Position numbers and translations under genes: made by a program
Notes under the pieces: model-generated
The model's database searches: none
Told to the model about the DNA's origin: nothing
The model's input: only the letters and a program-made list of their open reading frames with translations
From: Membranipora membranacea
Lineage: Eukaryota; Bryozoa; Gymnolaemata; Cheilostomatida; Membraniporidae
Assembly: GCA_914767715.1 (NCBI GenBank)
Contig: OU612072.1
Coordinates: 17,610,001-17,674,000 of the forward strand
Reading direction: 5' to 3'
DNA: 64,000 nt
Shown here: positions 1-11,019 of the stretch, piece by piece
Layout: each line of letters starts with the position of its first letter
How positions within the stretch are numbered: position 1 is the stretch's first letter

Positions 1-62
1 ATATATTGATTTATCAAGTTAATAAAAAAAGGTAATTAAGACCATCTTCATTTCTTACTCAC

Positions 63-120
63 CTTGAGTTGAGCTAAAGCAGAGCGCTAGAAAACAAAGT
101 ATCAAAGATCTCCGAGCCAT
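63..120 (-). CDS. First coding exon of a secreted or membrane protein gene (partial)
   Basis: On the minus strand an ATG at 120-118 opens 19 codons reading MARRSLILCFLALCFSSTQ, plus one base, then a strong donor (CAAG|GTGAGTAAG, intron starting at 62). The peptide is a textbook signal sequence: two arginines, a hydrophobic core (LILCFLALCF), then small or polar residues. The start lies about 65 bases downstream of a TATA box on the same strand, which supports it as a true first exon. The rest of the gene is beyond the left edge, so its function is unknown. The product is inferred to enter the secretory pathway. Confidence 0.6.
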
Positions 121-182
121 TCTGCTGACTTAGTACTTTGAAAAGACCCAACAGCGGAATGACCTGACGCTTTCTGTGACAC

Positions 183-194
183 GGTATTTATACC
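183..194 (-). promoter_or_regulatory. TATA box for the left-edge gene
   Basis: The minus strand reads GGTATAAATACC, a consensus TATAAATA core. A start site about 30 bases downstream would fall near 155, leaving a short 5' leader of about 35 bases before the ATG at 120. The spacing to a signal-peptide exon with a good donor makes a chance match unlikely. Confidence 0.55.
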
Positions 195-739
195 CAATTT
201 AGAGGTGCTCATTGCATTGCTGAATGTTACAAGGTGTTTATTTGTAAATTAAACGTCATGTTTATCAGTTACTTAGAGTCCTACAGGAGAAGGAAGGGCC
301 CAAGATATTATTAATTATTCTATCACCAGAATTACACCAAATGACCTAAGATAAGGGCCTTCACTCACACTTCAAGCTTCTGTCAACGAGTGCACACAAG
401 TCACACAAACTGCTGCTCTATTAATTAAAACAAACTGAGCAGAGATTTACAACCCTTCATTAAATATCAGCTGTGACACAGTGAACAGTTTGGTACCCAC
501 TGATCGGCTTAGCTGACAGCCAGGAGAGCTAGTAACACAACAACTTATGAGGGGCAGCACAGTGATGAGAGAATACCGACAGGGACAGGCACAGAAGGGT
601 CAGCACTGCCTGACAGATTTCAAAGAACACCGACATTCCTCAATGACAAAAATCTCCACGAGTTGTGACCAACGGAGCGATCAAACTAACGGCACTAAGA
701 AGCTTGTAGCTGTATTATAATTCATAAGATTCGACCCAC

Positions 740-813
740 GGTTAAACACCATCCTCTGAGTAAAATACGGTTAAACACCATCCTCTGGTTAAACACCATC
801 CTCTGAGTAAAAT
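740..813. repeat. Short tandem repeat, three copies of an 18-bp core
   Basis: The core GGTTAAACACCATCCTCT occurs at 740, 769 and 787. The first and third copies are followed by GAGTAAAAT. It lies in the spacer between the left-edge gene and the 3' side of the zinc-finger gene. The rest of 195-1372 shows no gene I can support. Confidence 0.7.
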
Positions 814-1372
814 GAAAAAATAAATGGCTAATAAATCCCATCACCATATTATGTAATGACAGCAATGAATGCCTTAGACACAAAAATATAAGCAGAATAT
901 TTTGGGAGACTAGAATGCACATAAAAAAGTAATAATTGCAAGGGCTGTTACTGAGTATGTTACTGACAAAACAATTGTCAACTTCCAAAATTCCTTTTGA
1001 TCCGTATTAGAAGCGATACATGAGAGACAAGATTGGCACCTATTTGAGAGACCATCTTGGTATGAGATACTTGATAAAAGTTTTAGGTTTAATAACAGTA
1101 AATATGAAAAGTTGATGAGGCTCAGAAAGTATAAATGGAACCCGAAAATACTGGCCTGGGATAAATGTGGTAATCTCAGCGAGATAGGTGTGTCAGATAA
1201 TACTTCCATTAAAACTGGCAAGTGCAGCACTCAGCGTATTATATTAATTATTTACTACTTTTAATACATTTATACTGGGGTAAAAGAAATATTATGAATA
1301 GTACTGCGTGACTAGTGACTAGATCTTATATAATAGATATGAGTCATGTATACATAAGCTGATGTAACTTGC

Positions 1373-4300
1373 TCAACTAGTGTTTATAATGTCATTGAGC
1401 ACAGATCTAGGGAAGCGGTACATCTTCCCCTCAGCTGCTACTTTCACATAATCAGAAGCACTACTAGCTAAACATTTCACATCAGAGGAGGCTGAATTAT
1501 CACAATCACTACAGAGCTGTGATGTGTAGTAAATCTCTGCTCTACTACCTGCGGTCGCTTCTTCAGGCTTATATAGTAGTCTGCTCACCTTCATACACTG
1601 ACTGCACAGTCTGTACTCTATACCATCTGCAGTGTGGGAAGTAAGGTGATCTGCGAGCTCTGCTGATGATCTGCATCTCTGACCGCACGTAGCACATTGG
1701 TGGCTCAGCTCTGAATGTTTAGTGTCACAGTGTTCTTTGAGCGCCACATCCCCCTCCAACTCATCGAGACAAACGGTGCAGCCTCTTTTAGGTCTCAGCT
1801 CCACTGCCCGCTGACTTACAAATTGATTGATAGCACAATTTGGCGTGCATTTGATACATGTCAACTTGGCGGGGGAAGTGAGGCAATGCATACAAAAGCT
1901 GTGACCTTGTTTGACGCAGTGCCTCCTTAAAGCCCACGCTTCAGTAAACATTGTATTACAGGATAGACAGACAGATGTACACGATGGCAGTGAATGTCTC
2001 AGGTAATGTAGTTGAACTTGATCGTGCTCCTCTGGCAGAGTTTGCATACATATATTACACTTCAGGCTAATCTCCTTGTCATCTTCACACAGATGGTCGG
2101 TGATTGTCTCAGGGTCAATCAGCTTGTCAGCACATTGATGACACTTGAATTTGCCAGTAGACATATCAACATGATCAGACATCACGTGGGATGTGATATC
2201 ATCCTCTTGTTCACATGTGAAATCACAAGCAAGACAAATATGCATCTCATGCACCTCAGCGAGGTGATCACTTCTCATTTCTCTATTCTCTAATATCTCA
2301 TCGCACTGTGTACACTTCTTATGCAGCGAGGACATGTGCTGCTTGTAATGCTGTTCCAGGGAAAAGTAGACATTGCAGAATTGGCATCGCAGTCTCTGAG
2401 AATAGTGTGACATAAGCTCTTGAAGCTCTGTGCCACTGCCAATGATTGTCGGCCCCAGATTTCGAACAAGTGCATGCAGAATCTTCTCCGCAGATTGAGC
2501 GAGCTTTGTTCCCAGCTTGTTGCCAAGTGGTTTTTTCTGCTCTACTACTGCTTGGGTTTGAGGAGTCGATATGGTTGGTGATGGTCCGTGTGATACTTTT
2601 TGCAAGGTATGGGCAACTCTTATCTCGGTTTGTGTTGACGAGACAGCAGAAATACTAGAAGAAACTGGATACCTTATATCTGCAGGCTCTTCACATTTTG
2701 CGACTGTTGTATTACAAGCATCTCCTGGTGCGTACTCCACAGGAGAGCAATATTTGGATGATGGCGTTGACAAGTTCACAAAGCCGACTTTACTTGGATT
2801 AGTTTGGTGACATTTGTGTTCAGCTTCGACCGTAATCACCTTGCCACAAGTTGTACATCTTGAATGATTCGTTGTTGCATGAGTTGGAAGTGACTCAATA
2901 GAACTTACCACATGGCCACAGAGGCAGCATATGGCAGTATACTTTGGTGTGTCGTAACTAGTGAGAAGAACAAACTTTGGCCACTCATCCCAATCAGTTG
3001 GGCAAATCCTTGGAACCTTGTTAGATCCAAAGGGAAGAATTGATATTCTGTTTCTGAGAGTCCACTGCATAAACTTTTCAATTTGATGGACATATGACAG
3101 AGGAACTGGCAGTAGCGCTATGACTCGCCACTTACAGTTAGAGAAGTTTGGGTACCACTGGGTGAAATACCAATGTACCATGTCATTTTGCACAGAAAAG
3201 GTTATTCTTCTATACAAGAAAGCATCTCCAAGATTGCATGGAACAATGATCTCCTGAGAATTGACAACAAACACAGGATATGATGCGGCTTTTCTTTGGT
3301 TGTGTCTCATTCCTGGATCTATTTCTTGATTGGGCTCATCGTTGCCTGGGGGCACAGATTGGAGATTAAGACAATCACCATGAGGGGTTTTTCCGTCAGC
3401 TAATTGATATGGAATAGTGCCAATATAGGCACTAGAGGGAAGTGATGGTTGATTATTTGGCATCAAAGTGCATGTGTTTGAATCAGCTCCAGCAAGTGAC
3501 CTGTAAACCGACATTCGGATATGAGTATTGTGACCAGTGACAGCAGGCATTGGGGCTGACAAAGAACATTTTTCAGCTCGATGGTTCGACTGAGGTGAAT
3601 GGTCTAGTGATAAATTCTCATTTGCATCAGAGAAAGGTTTAAGTACAGCAACTGGTGGCAAGGCAAAGTTTTTCACATCAGACCTTCGTTCAATCTCCAT
3701 GTTGTCTTGCACAACTGCAGAAATGGGATATTTTTGACCCTGTTCAATAGCAGCCCTACCAACGTCATTATCAACAATGTCATCGTCAGAGAGTATATTT
3801 TCAACAATTGCACAGTCACTAACATCTAACAGAGGCATAGGCTCATCATCACTAATACTGCAAGCTCCTTCACTTGTGATAAAGTGAGTTTCTGCAGAAG
3901 TCAACTGTGGATTCAGATATGTTACTGCCTGACTGCCACTTCCAGATTTCACAGAATTCTTGTTAGAGCTAACACCAAGCTGAGGGGTTCCAGAAGAGGC
4001 ATTGCAAACATTCTCTTCTGGCAACTTACACCCTACTTTTCCAGTCGTGATTCCTTTGATGGTCTCTTTTTCCCATATTGGCTGTCCAACAGGAGCATCT
4101 GCAAATATGTTATCTTCTCTCTGCTTCTTATACGGTGGGCTATCTGTGTCCTCGTGTTGGTAGTGTTGAGAGCTTTTATTCTCATGGCCTCCCTTATCAC
4201 CACTCCCTGTTAATGCTGACATGTCTTGTTTGGCTATTGTCATGTAATCATTGCCACCTGAGCTGCCAGCTGCATCTACTGTGACATCAAAATCCAGCTG

Positions 4301-7300
4301 TCCACTGGTGGCAGTTTTGTCACAAGTCACAGAATGAGCTTTCAGGATATGTTTTTTCAGTTGAAACTTATATCTGAACTGCCTGTGGCAAGTATCACAT
4401 CGGGGCATGGTGTGAGAGTCATAGTTATTTTCTGATGACTTTGATTGATCTGTTACCAAAGGTTGAGTAGGAAGTGAGAGACCTCGCTCTTTCCTTAAGT
4501 GATCTCTCATTTGTCGCCTTCTGCTGTTACTCATTCGGTGACTTGACTTAAGATGGGTATACCATGAATCTTCGTAATCAAACAACCTATCACAAAGCAT
4601 ACATGCTATTGAGGGAGTATATCTGGTATTGGCTAAGCCTCTTGCAGGCAATCCGGTCATTTCATGCCCTGCTTCTGCTATGTCTACTATTGACGGATTT
4701 ATACAGCTATGGTTAAGGCGTTTATGTCGGTTTAGTTTTTTTTGGTCTTTGAATGATAACTTACAGTGATATTCTGTCTCCTCCAAAGTATTATGATTAT
4801 CTGACCCCCAACCATCCTTCTTAATGTGGCGATACAGAGCATTCCAAGTTTCAAACATTTGGCCACATTTTTGGCATGTTGGTTCTGGCTCCTTTGCCTC
4901 AGACTTCGGTACACCCTCTAGTACTACATTCGACCCCTTAACTTGATGCACACTCTTCATGTGGGACTCCAAGCTCCCGATCCCAGATAGCACTCGTCCA
5001 CATAGTTTACAGGGGTAAACCAAGTCTTCCTCAGATAGAGATTTTCTCGGATGATGTTGTTGATTGTGTTTTCTAAGCTGTGCTTGGGTTTGATAGATAA
5101 TCAAACATAAGTCACATTTAGCTTTAGTCTCAGAACGATCTCCTGTATTGCAGGTCAATCTCGTTTTGTTTTGAGATTTCTTCATAAAACTAGGTGACAT
5201 GTCTTCTTGCTTTGGTTTGCAAATAGAGGTTTTGCTGCTTTGTTGCTCTGACAAACTTCCCAATGTTTCCTGACGAATAGATAAAGTATTTGCATGTTTT
5301 TCACGCAGATGCCGATACAGCTCCTTCCATTTTCCAAACGCTTGACAACACTGCAGGCAATATGGATCCTTTTGTTTGATCTGGTTGGCTAGCTGTGGGA
5401 TAATTGGGTTGCGCTTCACATCGGTGTTGTGTACATGGTACAGATGATAATCCACTCCTCCGGTAGTGTGCAGCACTTTATCACAAAACTGACATTGGTA
5501 GAGCAGATCATCTTTGGAAGCCTTGAGATCCACACAATGGTCATTGTGCATTTCTCTATTGTGCTGATATAGGTGCTTCCACTCACTGAAAGATATAGAG
5601 CATAGCGTGCAATGTGGCTCAGGCTGAGGACACTTAACAGCAAGCACAGGCGATATTTTCTGCTTGGACCAGCTTATCTTGTGAATTTTCTGGAGATGCA
5701 GTGCAGCAGAGAAAGCATAGTTCAGAACTCTGTCACACAAATGACAAGGGTAGACATACTTTGGTGAGTCCCCAGCAGCAGTAATGCCAACACAAGTTGC
5801 CATGTGTTTGTACAGGGGCGACCATTCAGTAAACACTCTCAGACACTTTTTACATCTTGGCTCATTCACTTTGACATCCTTGGACGAATGAGGCGAGAGA
5901 GCCTCTCTAGATTGGTGAACTTGTAGCATGTGGATCCTAGCTCTATGCTCACTGGTGAGAACTCTTCCACAGATGTCACATGGATAAACTAGATGTCCAT
6001 CAGATGATTTGGAAAGAAGGGGATTGTGAAACATTTTTACATGTCGTGCTAATTTAACAGAGCTTGGAAACTTCTTCCTACAATACAAGCAATGAAAATA
6101 ATTGGTACTTGTTTTGCCATTAGAATCTGTGCATTTTTGCTGGTGGGTGTAGAAGCTATCCCATTTCTTTATTCTTTTACCACATATATCACATTCTGGT
6201 TCAGGCAAAGCTATATTTTGCATCGGTTGACCAATGAGCTCCTCAGCGGTGGGCTCCCGGTGGTGGACTGACAGCACATGCTTTCTAAGTGTGTGGGGAG
6301 CAGTAGTAACTCGTATGCACATTGAACAAGGGTAACAGACATCTTGAACCGCCTGTTCGACTGGAGGGATATTGAGGGCCTTCTTGGCATGCTTTGGTGC
6401 ACTTGTTTTGTGTTTCATACATGTTAGCCTATGACTGCGCCATCGATCCCATCTAACAAATCTTTTGCCACATGCTTTGCATGCTGGTGTCAGATCTATA
6501 GCTTTACTAGTTAATTTGCCAATATTCTCTAGATTGGTCGGCTCACGTTGATGAATGAAGTGGGTGTGTCTCCTAAGACCATCTTGAGTCTTGTTAACTT
6601 GAGAGCATGACGAACAAGGGAAGACTTGCCTCAGCTTCTGTTTCATCTTTGGCTTTTCTACCTTGTCAGCAGCGTGGGATGTCACCTGTATCTCTTTCTT
6701 TGCAGGTACGCCATTTAACTTTTTGATAGGTAGGGACTTTCTGTGTTTCCTTGATCCACCACACTTCCCAACATGACACCAGAATTGGATTCCACATCGT
6801 AATTTGCTTCCACAGGCTGGACATGATCGAACTTCCCTCATCAGAGCCTCTTCATCCAGGTCTGTGTGATGAGTTTTTTTTGCATGTCTGATAATCTCAG
6901 TGATTCTAGTAGAGCTGACTAGACAGCCATCCACAGGGCATTTAAATATTTTCACATCCTCACTTTTAATATTGAACCGTGCAACAACTTGAGACACGGT
7001 CTTCATAGTAGCACCAACTTTAAGCTTTCCAGTGAATTCATTCATACTGCGTCCGGAGTCAGCCAGAAGTATCACCGCATTATTCTTTTCGGGGTTGTCA
7101 GACATACACAGGTCATTCTGTACTTCAGTATCAACTGGGTATGAGGGTGTAGGTATTGCCGGTTCACTTTTCACATCAAGGGTGGCAGATTCATTAGCGT
7201 TATCTAAATCAGATTCATAGCGATACACCGTAGCATCATCTGTCACACACTCATATTCCTCCCCAGTTTTCACAAGCTCTGCTGAATCACACAAGGCAAT

Positions 7301-7339
7301 ATCTTCACCATCTACATTGATCCTGTGGCCGGCAGACAT
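1373..7339 (-). CDS. Giant multi-C2H2 zinc-finger protein, 1988 residues, single exon
   Basis: A single open frame of 5,967 bases ending in TGA. An acidic N-terminus is followed by zinc fingers from about residue 130 to 1005, then a Ser/Thr-rich low-complexity stretch (about 1005-1460), one finger cluster near 1470-1510, and a denser cluster near 1650-1930. The first block is built from about six two-finger modules. Each has a YPCxxCxRV...H-type finger, then 25-45 residues later a finger of the form CxxCxxxFxxWxxLYxH. In the first three modules the second finger ends in Cys instead of His (C2HC type). Classic TGEKP linkers are absent. Near residue 855 one finger reads YHCKLSFKDQ and has lost its second Cys. 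Nuclear, nucleic-acid-binding function is inferred from the fold; the target is unknown. The ATG chosen is the first in frame. No orthologue recognised. Confidence 0.85.
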   Translation of the reverse strand: MSAGHRINVDGEDIALCDSAELVKTGEEYECVTDDATVYRYESDLDNANESATLDVKSEPAIPTPSYPVDTEVQNDLCMSDNPEKNNAVILLADSGRSMNEFTGKLKVGATMKTVSQVVARFNIKSEDVKIFKCPVDGCLVSSTRITEIIRHAKKTHHTDLDEEALMREVRSCPACGSKLRCGIQFWCHVGKCGGSRKHRKSLPIKKLNGVPAKKEIQVTSHAADKVEKPKMKQKLRQVFPCSSCSQVNKTQDGLRRHTHFIHQREPTNLENIGKLTSKAIDLTPACKACGKRFVRWDRWRSHRLTCMKHKTSAPKHAKKALNIPPVEQAVQDVCYPCSMCIRVTTAPHTLRKHVLSVHHREPTAEELIGQPMQNIALPEPECDICGKRIKKWDSFYTHQQKCTDSNGKTSTNYFHCLYCRKKFPSSVKLARHVKMFHNPLLSKSSDGHLVYPCDICGRVLTSEHRARIHMLQVHQSREALSPHSSKDVKVNEPRCKKCLRVFTEWSPLYKHMATCVGITAAGDSPKYVYPCHLCDRVLNYAFSAALHLQKIHKISWSKQKISPVLAVKCPQPEPHCTLCSISFSEWKHLYQHNREMHNDHCVDLKASKDDLLYQCQFCDKVLHTTGGVDYHLYHVHNTDVKRNPIIPQLANQIKQKDPYCLQCCQAFGKWKELYRHLREKHANTLSIRQETLGSLSEQQSSKTSICKPKQEDMSPSFMKKSQNKTRLTCNTGDRSETKAKCDLCLIIYQTQAQLRKHNQQHHPRKSLSEEDLVYPCKLCGRVLSGIGSLESHMKSVHQVKGSNVVLEGVPKSEAKEPEPTCQKCGQMFETWNALYRHIKKDGWGSDNHNTLEETEYHCKLSFKDQKKLNRHKRLNHSCINPSIVDIAEAGHEMTGLPARGLANTRYTPSIACMLCDRLFDYEDSWYTHLKSSHRMSNSRRRQMRDHLRKERGLSLPTQPLVTDQSKSSENNYDSHTMPRCDTCHRQFRYKFQLKKHILKAHSVTCDKTATSGQLDFDVTVDAAGSSGGNDYMTIAKQDMSALTGSGDKGGHENKSSQHYQHEDTDSPPYKKQREDNIFADAPVGQPIWEKETIKGITTGKVGCKLPEENVCNASSGTPQLGVSSNKNSVKSGSGSQAVTYLNPQLTSAETHFITSEGACSISDDEPMPLLDVSDCAIVENILSDDDIVDNDVGRAAIEQGQKYPISAVVQDNMEIERRSDVKNFALPPVAVLKPFSDANENLSLDHSPQSNHRAEKCSLSAPMPAVTGHNTHIRMSVYRSLAGADSNTCTLMPNNQPSLPSSAYIGTIPYQLADGKTPHGDCLNLQSVPPGNDEPNQEIDPGMRHNQRKAASYPVFVVNSQEIIVPCNLGDAFLYRRITFSVQNDMVHWYFTQWYPNFSNCKWRVIALLPVPLSYVHQIEKFMQWTLRNRISILPFGSNKVPRICPTDWDEWPKFVLLTSYDTPKYTAICCLCGHVVSSIESLPTHATTNHSRCTTCGKVITVEAEHKCHQTNPSKVGFVNLSTPSSKYCSPVEYAPGDACNTTVAKCEEPADIRYPVSSSISAVSSTQTEIRVAHTLQKVSHGPSPTISTPQTQAVVEQKKPLGNKLGTKLAQSAEKILHALVRNLGPTIIGSGTELQELMSHYSQRLRCQFCNVYFSLEQHYKQHMSSLHKKCTQCDEILENREMRSDHLAEVHEMHICLACDFTCEQEDDITSHVMSDHVDMSTGKFKCHQCADKLIDPETITDHLCEDDKEISLKCNICMQTLPEEHDQVQLHYLRHSLPSCTSVCLSCNTMFTEAWALRRHCVKQGHSFCMHCLTSPAKLTCIKCTPNCAINQFVSQRAVELRPKRGCTVCLDELEGDVALKEHCDTKHSELSHQCATCGQRCRSSAELADHLTSHTADGIEYRLCSQCMKVSRLLYKPEEATAGSRAEIYYTSQLCSDCDNSASSDVKCLASSASDYVKVAAEGKMYRFPRSVLNDIINTS

Positions 7340-9350
7340 TGCTACCCACTCACCTCAAGCTTGCAGAGAGGGCCTGGATTCGATACTCCAACAATAATCA
7401 AGGGTCCATGGATCTGCCTACAAAAAATTTTCAAGTATGTAAGTACAGGAAAAGTTGCATCAAAAGAACTACAAGAGTTTTATATACACACACATATGTA
7501 CAGAATATTTATATAATATATACACACACACTTGGCATCATCTGTCCTTGGTAGGATTGCACAGGATTTGTGAAACGAGGATACACAATTTTAATTTCAG
7601 TAATGCATTTGATTTGAGCATGACGGGTGACAATGATATTATTGCATGACTGAGCCAGATCACAAGTGATTGGCAAAATAAGAGTCTTCCGAAAGCATTA
7701 TCCCAGAGTGATTTAAAGTCATGGTTTTTAAGACATCAGAAATCAGCTTATAGAAAAACACAAACCTAATCAGGTCGAATAAAGCTGTGAATTAGGTCGA
7801 TTTGATCAACGCCATAATCACAGCTACGAATCGGAAGCATGTAGATTGGCCTAGAATTCCTATCACTAACTATTTGTTCTTGTATCACATATTACAGCCG
7901 CTTTATGACTCTAATAACGCTATGACATGACAAGTCGTGTGAACGCCAGGGGACCAGCAAGAGAGTCATGTAATAAAAACCTGGTCGACTATTTTGTATT
8001 TCAGAAACTCAACAGTCTTATAATGTATATAGTACAGAAGTATAAAATACAAAAGTATATGATATTGCTAGATATAATGTGAAAAAAAACCTTGGGCCTA
8101 CAATCAAGTGTAACACCTCTTTGCATGCTTTCATAATGTGAATGACTCAATAATTTTGTCTTACAACCTTGAGCATATGAAAGTTAATCTTGAAATGACA
8201 CAAGGAATATCGCTAGTTTACTCACAGTAATGATCTACTCCACATTAGTCCCAGCTGATTCTGACTTCAGCCTCTTCACAATACATTCAAGCTCTAGTAG
8301 TGATAGACCTGTAAACAGAGTGAATATCTATCAAAAAGTAAAAACCCGCATACATGAACATATACAGCTTTTAATAAAGAAACAATCCAAAGAGATTTGG
8401 GATATGATGATGATCAGTTTAATTTTGTTTAACAATAGAAGATTTCATGCAGACTTGTGTGTTTCGATGAGAGTCTAGGCGTGAGTGATCTTTATTAATG
8501 GTTTGTGGTTCGGAGTGGTTTGGTTGATACTTAAGGAGCAGGCAGCAGGGGGATGAAGCTTTGCACCTTACCAAAATGTTTATTCCAAACAAACATAAAA
8601 CCTTATACTAAGTGTTAGTTATCCTTACCTGTTATGACATCTGCAGTGTTGGAATATCAAAGTTGTGGAGCTCTGCTGCAGTCCCCTCCTGGATATCTAT
8701 AAATGGAGGTTATATGGGCTGATATAACAGTGTAATCAGAAAAGTTAGAGTAGATTGCCTATAGTATCAATAGACTGTCCCATAATCCTTGTTTTATTAT
8801 AATCTCTAGGTAAGAAAACACATCAAAATTCTGGCAAGCTTTAGATGTATATTTAATGCATGAATAGGCAATATATCTAGAGGTATACACATGTGGCCTG
8901 TCTACATTGGGATTAACATTAAGATAATTTGTCTATAAGTGTTGTGTGTCATGTGTATTATGTTTGTGAAAAATCTTGGGAATCCCAAGTAGGCCTAAGT
9001 AAGCCTAAGTAAGCCCACTGAAAAAAGTCAACAATGACTTCATAGTGAGTTTATATGGAAAAAGACTAGAGTTGAAACTGAAGGCAATATTGACCACAAA
9101 TGTATGGCCAAACAAGATGTGTCTCGCTAATCACCCCATCAATCACAATGTGTCAATCACCTAAACCAACAAATTATGCAATCTCATGCATAGTGATAAT
9201 GTTAATACTGACTAGGGACCACTGGCGAGTTACATAACCTAACTACAACGAATAATACAGCAGAGGGCATAGTGGATCCACAGTATTTATAATCACAGAT
9301 ATCCTTACTCTGTGTTATAATCTTTGACAGTAGTTGATAAACCAGTGTTT
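7340..9350. other. Non-coding spacer upstream of the zinc-finger gene
   Basis: No coding region can be supported. It should contain the zinc-finger gene promoter. A short AT/CA-rich microsatellite lies at about 7480-7532. Near 9299-9313 there is an isolated copy, in inverted orientation, of the terminal motif (ATCCTTACTCTGTG) of the inverted-repeat element that begins at 9351. Confidence 0.5.
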
Positions 9351-9624
9351 CAGAGAGTAAGGATAAACAGAGGGGACACTTCAATGATCGTTATAGTGCC
9401 TGCGGTTTTGATCCACTGGGGGAAAATCATCAATCTGGCCACCTGCAAATTTCAATAATTACCTAAGTTACAATGTGAGGTTTTAGGCAGACATACCTAC
9501 CTTTGATAGGTCATAATTCATTCTGTATTTATCCCAAAGGCTGATTTCCAACTTTTTTGAAATGTCCAACCTTCAAGCTATACGCCATATTGTTGTCATT
9601 TTTTGCTAGGATACATAGGCTATG
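9351..9624 (+). repeat. Left arm of a 274-bp inverted repeat (hAT-like MITE)
   Basis: The arm starts CAGAGAGTAAGGATAAACAG and is the near-identical reverse complement of 12232-12505; the match runs inward to GGATACATAGGCTATG. CAGAG at the tip fits the CAGnG terminus common in hAT transposons. A related 29-bp insertion with an 8-bp target duplication sits at 27839. The arms probably belong to a palindromic non-autonomous element. Confidence 0.8.
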
Positions 9625-9630
9625 AGTTAT

Positions 9631-9771
9631 ATGGGTTTTTAAAATGAGTTTTTCCATATAGATTTACATGTGACAATTGATGGATGGCTGGTCATCAAAA
9701 TTAGGAAATGTCCTTGTACTGACCCAAGCCGCTTGTTAATCTATATGATATAACTCATTTTAAAAACCCAT
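9631..9771. repeat. Internal hairpin between the left arm and the LINE
   Basis: ATGGGTTTTTAAAATGAG (9631-9648) pairs perfectly with 9754-9771, and a further 10 bases (9655-9664) pair with 9739-9748. The combined stem encloses about 74 bases. It may be the original centre of the palindromic element, or part of a second nested miniature element, next to the LINE 5' truncation point. Confidence 0.6.
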
Positions 9772-9802
9772 CTAGCTCATTATCTTCAACCACGCCGATC
9801 CA

Positions 9803-10840
9803 CACTGCGAAATCTTAACTATCAAGTCAAGACCGCATTGGCTACCGCGAGAGTTCTCCTCGATTATCTCTGTATCATGTTATGCTCCCTTCACTGGTGA
9901 TTCCAGATTAAAACACAATGCTCAAACTACTGTTCAAACGATATCATCACATGTCAAAGATCTAGAGAAAAAACATCCAGATTCCTGCATCATCGTGATG
10001 GGTGATTTCAATCAGCTACCCTTCAAGCTTGCTGGATATTACCAATCAGTGAAAACACCCACACGTAAAAACAGAATTCTAGATAAATGCTACATTAGGA
10101 TTAAAGATGCGTTCAAACAATGTTGTCAACTAGCTAAGCTTGGTGAATCTGACCATTATATAACACATCTCATTCCTACCTACACTCCGTTATCCAAATG
10201 CAAACCCACTAGAATAACTCGTCGTACCTATTCTGAAGAAAACTGTGAAAATCTGCAAGCTGCTCTTGACATCACTATTTGGGACAATTTAATTTCTGAC
10301 AATGATGACCTTGATAAACAAACGGATATTATCACTGACTATATTAACTTTTGTACCGATCTGTGTATACCAGAGAAGAGCGTCAGAGTTTGCACAAATC
10401 AAAAACCATGGATCAATAAACAAATATCGGAGATGATCGATGAGAAACAACAAGCCCACAAAACTGGTAACCGTAAACTCTACAACAAACTCAAACGCGA
10501 CATCACTAAATCTATTAAACAAGCCAAACAAGAATACTCTCGGAAAATACAGCATAACCTAGCAAAAGAACCTGCTAAAGCCTGGACTGACATTAAAAAG
10601 ATTAGTGGATTACCTACTAATAGCCCAAAACCAACTCAACAAAATCCATTCAACTCAGAAGACCTAAACACCTTCTTCACAAGATTTGAGAAGCCTCTCG
10701 CTGACCGTCCTGACATCAATAACAACGCCACCATAGCACCACCTTTAGAAATAGATGAGGCTACTGTCTTAAAGCAGTTGAAATCGTTGAACTCGAGGAA
10801 AGGTCCAGGCCCTGATGGCCTCATCCCCAAAGTACTTATA
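9803..10840 (+). pseudogene. LINE ORF2 fragment: endonuclease C-terminus, linker and start of RT
   Basis: An open frame of about 345 codons; the first ATG in it, at 9995, lies inside the endonuclease domain, so it is not a true start. It carries GDFN and SDH endonuclease motifs, the conserved FCTD...NQKPW linker, a basic helical stretch, and the RT entry motif RKGPGPDG. It loses frame just after this, near 10840, and stops at 10874-10876. Confidence 0.85.
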
Positions 10841-11019
10841 TTAAGCTATGTGCCTATCAACTGGCGCCTGTCATAACGAAACTGTTCAATTTATCTATCA
10901 CGTCTAAGTCAACCCCTACTTCCTGGAAATCGGCCATTATCAAACCCCTACCCAAAGTTAAGAATCCCAATCAACTTAAACAATACAGACCAATAGCGCT
11001 CACCAGTTGCCTGTGCAAA

